Origin: Pollutiaquabacter sp046052345
Lineage (GTDB): Bacteria; Bacteroidota; Bacteroidia; AKYH767-A; 2013-40CM-41-45
NCBI GenBank assembly: GCA_046052345.1
Contig: JBJOMN010000032.1
Location: 1 to 64,000 of the forward strand
Length of the DNA stretch: 64,000 bases
Direction: 5' to 3'
The notes under the pieces were generated by a model. It did no database searches. It was given only the letters and a program-made list of their open reading frames with translations, and was not told where the DNA came from. This document shows positions 62,988 to 64,000 of this stretch, piece after piece; position 1 is the stretch's first letter; every line of letters begins with the position of its first letter. Both the position numbers and the translations under genes were made by a program.

Positions 62988-64000
62988 ATGTCAGGAAGCA
63001 AAATCACCATGTCGGGCGGCAAACTGGTCGTTCCCAACGAACCCATCATCCCCTTTATCGAAGGAGACGGCACCGGGCCGGACATCTGGAGAGCTTCCGT
63101 ACGTGTGCTGGATGCTTCCGTAGCGAAAGCCTATGGAGGAAGCCGTAAGATCGTCTGGAAAGAAGTTCTCGCCGGTGAGAAGGCATTCAATCAGACCGGC
63201 AACTGGTTGCCCGATGAGACGCTGGACGCTTTCAAGGAATACCTGGTGGGCATCAAAGGACCGCTGACTACGCCGGTCGGCGGTGGCATTCGCTCCCTGA
63301 ATGTCGCACTTCGACAGATCCTCGACTTGTATGTATGCCTGCGACCCGTCCGTTGGTTCGAAGGGGTTCCCTCGCCGGTCAAGAATCCGGGTGCTGTCGA
63401 CATGGTCATCTTCCGGGAGAACACGGAGGACATCTACGCCGGTATCGAGTTCGCCGCAGGAACAGCCGAAGCAAAGAAGGTCCTTGATTTCCTGGAAAAG
63501 GAATTTCCGAAGGAATTCAATAAGATCCGTTTCGGAACGGACGCGAAAGCCGCAGAGTTCAACCGCATGTCCGGGACGCAAGCTCCCGGCTCCTTGATGG
63601 TCGGACTGGGATTGAAGCCGGTGTCCATGCTCGGCTCCGAGCGACTTATCGGATCGGCGATCGAATACGCCATCCGTCACAAGCGTAAGTCGGTAACCCT
63701 CGTACATAAGGGCAATATCATGAAGTTCACCGAGGGTGCGTTCCGGGACTGGGGATATACGCTCGCCGAGAAGAATTACGGGGATAAGGTCTACACCTGG
63801 TCGCAGTGGGAGCGCACCAAGAAGGAAAAGGGAGAAGCTGCGGCCAACGAAGAGCAGAAATCGGCGCTCGCAGCCGGCCGCATCCTGATAAAAGACGCCA
63901 TCGCCGACATCACGCTCCAGCAGGTGCTGACACGTCCGGAAGATTTCGATGTGATCGCCACGTTGAATCTCAACGGCGACTACCTGAGCGACGCTTTGGC
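62988..64000 (+). CDS. icd: NADP-dependent isocitrate dehydrogenase, 3' end beyond window
   Basis: 337 codons are visible and the frame is open at the right edge. IPFIEGDGTGPDIWRASVRV is the coenzyme-binding start. PLTTPVGGGIRSLNVALRQ carries the substrate-binding Ser (the AceK phosphorylation site in E. coli), and MVIFRENTEDIYAGIEFAAG and SVTLVHKGNIMKFTEGAFRD follow. The order matches the dimeric NADP-dependent bacterial Icd. It oxidises isocitrate to 2-oxoglutarate in the citric acid cycle. Confidence 0.96.
   Translation, partial: MSGSKITMSGGKLVVPNEPIIPFIEGDGTGPDIWRASVRVLDASVAKAYGGSRKIVWKEVLAGEKAFNQTGNWLPDETLDAFKEYLVGIKGPLTTPVGGGIRSLNVALRQILDLYVCLRPVRWFEGVPSPVKNPGAVDMVIFRENTEDIYAGIEFAAGTAEAKKVLDFLEKEFPKEFNKIRFGTDAKAAEFNRMSGTQAPGSLMVGLGLKPVSMLGSERLIGSAIEYAIRHKRKSVTLVHKGNIMKFTEGAFRDWGYTLAEKNYGDKVYTWSQWERTKKEKGEAAANEEQKSALAAGRILIKDAIADITLQQVLTRPEDFDVIATLNLNGDYLSDAL

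Overview
The window looks like chromosome of a member of the Bacteroidota, probably from the Sphingobacteriales/Chitinophagales/Flavobacteriales side. The evidence is taxon-typical signals. Several genes have TTTG or TTTC, then about 20 nt, then a TAnnTTTG-type promoter. Shine-Dalgarno sequences are weak or absent. There is a giant gliding-adhesin-like surface protein with SprB-like and GEVED-type domains, a TonB-dependent receptor with an N-terminal carboxypeptidase-like domain, a bacterial geranylgeranylglyceryl phosphate synthase homologue, and BY-kinases with Gly-Tyr tails. I see no rRNA, tRNA, CRISPR array, insertion sequence or prophage.

Region 1 (1-9822, minus) is one open reading frame of at least 3274 codons that runs off the left edge. 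It encodes a secreted adhesin built from two large, similar modules (beta-helix, anchor motif, Ig-like domain, GEVED-like domain) separated by Ig-like, SprB-like and InlB-like repeats.

Region 2 (10480-35536, minus) is a 25-kb surface-polysaccharide cluster of about 20 co-directional, often overlapping genes. Export and control genes come first (Wza-like lipoprotein, Wzc-like tyrosine autokinase, Wzx-like flippase). Monomer-modification genes follow (methyltransferases, DegT aminotransferase, FemAB-like acyltransferase, formyltransferase, asparagine-synthetase-like amidotransferase, two nucleotidyltransferase-fold proteins). Four GT4-type glycosyltransferases, a Wzy-like polymerase/ligase, a fused Zn-dehydrogenase/Gfo-Idh-MocA oxidoreductase, an alpha-toroid protein, a DUF354 protein and the initiating sugar transferase complete it. 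The last genes are separated by unusual non-coding repeats.

Region 3 (35684-45414) is mixed. It holds two small lipoproteins (heavy-metal-binding and degenerate Rieske-like), a small basic protein, an MscS channel, a glutamate-type dehydrogenase, a histone H1-like protein, AnmK, an acyl-CoA dehydrogenase, and a second stand-alone Wza-Wzc pair.

Region 4 (45415-64000) is mainly housekeeping: MurF, AtpD-AtpC, a subtilase, adenine deaminase, adenosylhomocysteinase, a phosphopantetheinyl transferase, GGGP synthase, an AraC regulator, PnuC plus a NadR-like kinase, a TPP riboswitch in front of a TonB-dependent receptor, a leucine-rich-repeat protein, RibF, and isocitrate dehydrogenase cut by the right edge.

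The most unusual non-gene signal is a dispersed family of intergenic arrays that keep a strict 7-nt period while the unit sequence drifts between two families (GTTRCGA/GGTGCGA and CTGGAAA/ACTGCRA). They are often next to palindromic elements with a CTTGYCGA or CCTGCCGA core. The arrays lie at 10388-10478, 11953-12013, 13082-13102, 14361-14485, 45561-45602, 48804-48824 and 61174-61271.
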